Source: an uncultured Prevotella sp.
GTDB lineage: Bacteria; Bacteroidota; Bacteroidia; Bacteroidales; Bacteroidaceae
Direction: 5' to 3'
Assembly (NCBI GenBank): GCA_947165435.1
Contig: CAMVAI010000001.1
Coordinates: forward strand, 1-64,000
DNA length: 64,000 nucleotides
Under the pieces are notes generated by a model. It was not told where the DNA came from and did no database searches. It saw only the letters and a program-made list of their open reading frames with translations. Of the stretch, positions 63,468-64,000 are shown one piece after another (position 1 is the stretch's first letter; each line of letters opens with the position of its first letter). Both the position numbers and the translations under genes were made by a program.

Positions 63468-64000
63468 TTACCAGCCGGGGTTCTGGCCCAGGTTGGGGGC
63501 ACGCTTCACCTCGTTGTTGGGGATGGGGAAGAGGTAGTTCTTCGGCGAGTTGAACACGCGGGTGTTCACCGTCTCGGCAGGACCGTATGTGAAGGTCGGG
63601 GCGGCCTGTACGTCGGTACCGGTAATCTTCACACCGTAGAGGTTGAGCAGCTGCTGGTAGCGGGGCTTCGCGGCCTCGTTGGCCAGGGTGACACCCTCGT
63701 AGGCCTTCCAGCGGCGCAGGTCCCACATGCGGTGGTCTTCGAACGCGAGCTCGATGCGGCGCTCGTTGCGGATGCGGTCGCGCAGCTGTTCCTTGCTAAG
63801 ACCGGCGAAGTCGGGCATGCCGGCACGCTGGCGAATCTGGTTGATGTACTGGTAGGCAGCCGTCGGACCCTCGGCCTCGTTGATGGCCTCGGCAGCGTTG
63901 AGCAGTATCTCGGTGTAGCGGAAGACGGGCCATCCGTGGGGATAGATCTCGCCCTGCTTACAAGAGATGTTGTTCACCCATTTCTTCAGGTAGTAGCCCG
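63468..64000 (-). CDS. SusD/RagB-family glycan-binding lipoprotein, C-terminal part only
   Basis: The open frame runs in from the window edge; the internal Met at 63977 in the ORF track is not the start. The visible 177 codons are the C-terminal third of a SusD/RagB protein: PVFRYTEILLNAAEAINEA (TPR helix), INQIRQRAGMP, RDRIRNERRIELAFEDHRMWDLRRWK, and the terminal FPIPNNEVKRAPNLGQNPGW. SusD proteins bind glycan at the cell surface with a SusC transporter, expected just beyond the window. With the arabinanases downstream the likely ligand is arabinan. Confidence 0.93.
   Translation of the reverse strand, partial: GYYLKKWVNNISCKQGEIYPHGWPVFRYTEILLNAAEAINEAEGPTAAYQYINQIRQRAGMPDFAGLSKEQLRDRIRNERRIELAFEDHRMWDLRRWKAYEGVTLANEAAKPRYQQLLNLYGVKITGTDVQAAPTFTYGPAETVNTRVFNSPKNYLFPIPNNEVKRAPNLGQNPGW

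Overview
The window looks like a chromosome segment of a GC-rich Bacteroidales bacterium, most probably Prevotellaceae. I infer this from SusD/TonB/GH43 polysaccharide-utilisation genes, the Bacteroidetes -7 promoter box TAnnTTTG upstream of several genes, one C-terminal tail of the Prevotella secreted-protein type (YNLAGQ...GKKMLVK), and hybrid-type sensor and SpoIIE-phosphatase genes. No rRNA, tRNA, CRISPR array or intact transposase was recognised by eye.

Region 1 (14-9148, minus strand) is a compact sensory operon. In transcription order it holds a response regulator fused to a SpoIIE/PP2C phosphatase, a membrane-anchored coiled-coil/propeller protein, a large propeller/Y_Y_Y sensor whose kinase core has Asp where the phospho-acceptor His should be, a soluble histidine kinase with a proper His, a TonB-dependent receptor with an extra N-terminal domain, and a lipoprotein gene broken after about 44 codons. 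A well-formed promoter lies at 9119-9148.

Region 2 (9217-29985, minus strand) is a CAZyme cluster: GH95, GH51, GH140/DUF4038, GH78 fused to a BNR sialidase-like domain, a GH67-like enzyme, a GH43/GH130-like + GH2 + malectin fusion, and a GH2 beta-galactosidase. The set suggests pectin, possibly rhamnogalacturonan-II side chains or arabinan-rich pectin. Its genes are peppered with short GC-rich palindromic elements that are read through in frame and add residues where family members lack them. I see none of these in the housekeeping and cobalamin genes.

Region 3 (30055-34260) holds a secreted lysine-rich repeat protein, dnaG primase and a cardiolipin synthase.

Region 4 (34292-56902) is a cobalamin locus. 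A B12 riboswitch (about 40715-40890) precedes a minus-strand operon of TonB receptor, lipoprotein CbiK chelatase, a second TonB receptor (BtuB-like) and the CobD decarboxylase. Plus-strand cbiA-cbiP-cbiB faces minus-strand cobU-cobT-cobS-cobC. Four consecutive fused genes (CbiH-C, CbiE-T, CbiG-F, CbiJ-D) supply most of the corrin-ring steps, followed by convergent BtuF and BtuC. CbiL, the corrinoid adenosyltransferase and BtuD are not in the window. A decayed Rpn-type nuclease gene sits beside the riboswitch.

Region 5 (56978-64000, minus strand) is the 3' part of an arabinan-type utilisation locus: SusD (cut by the window edge), a lipoprotein GH43 endo-arabinanase, a secreted protein made of two tandem copies of an unrecognised domain, a second GH43, and a TPR-transmembrane-SpoIIE phosphatase.
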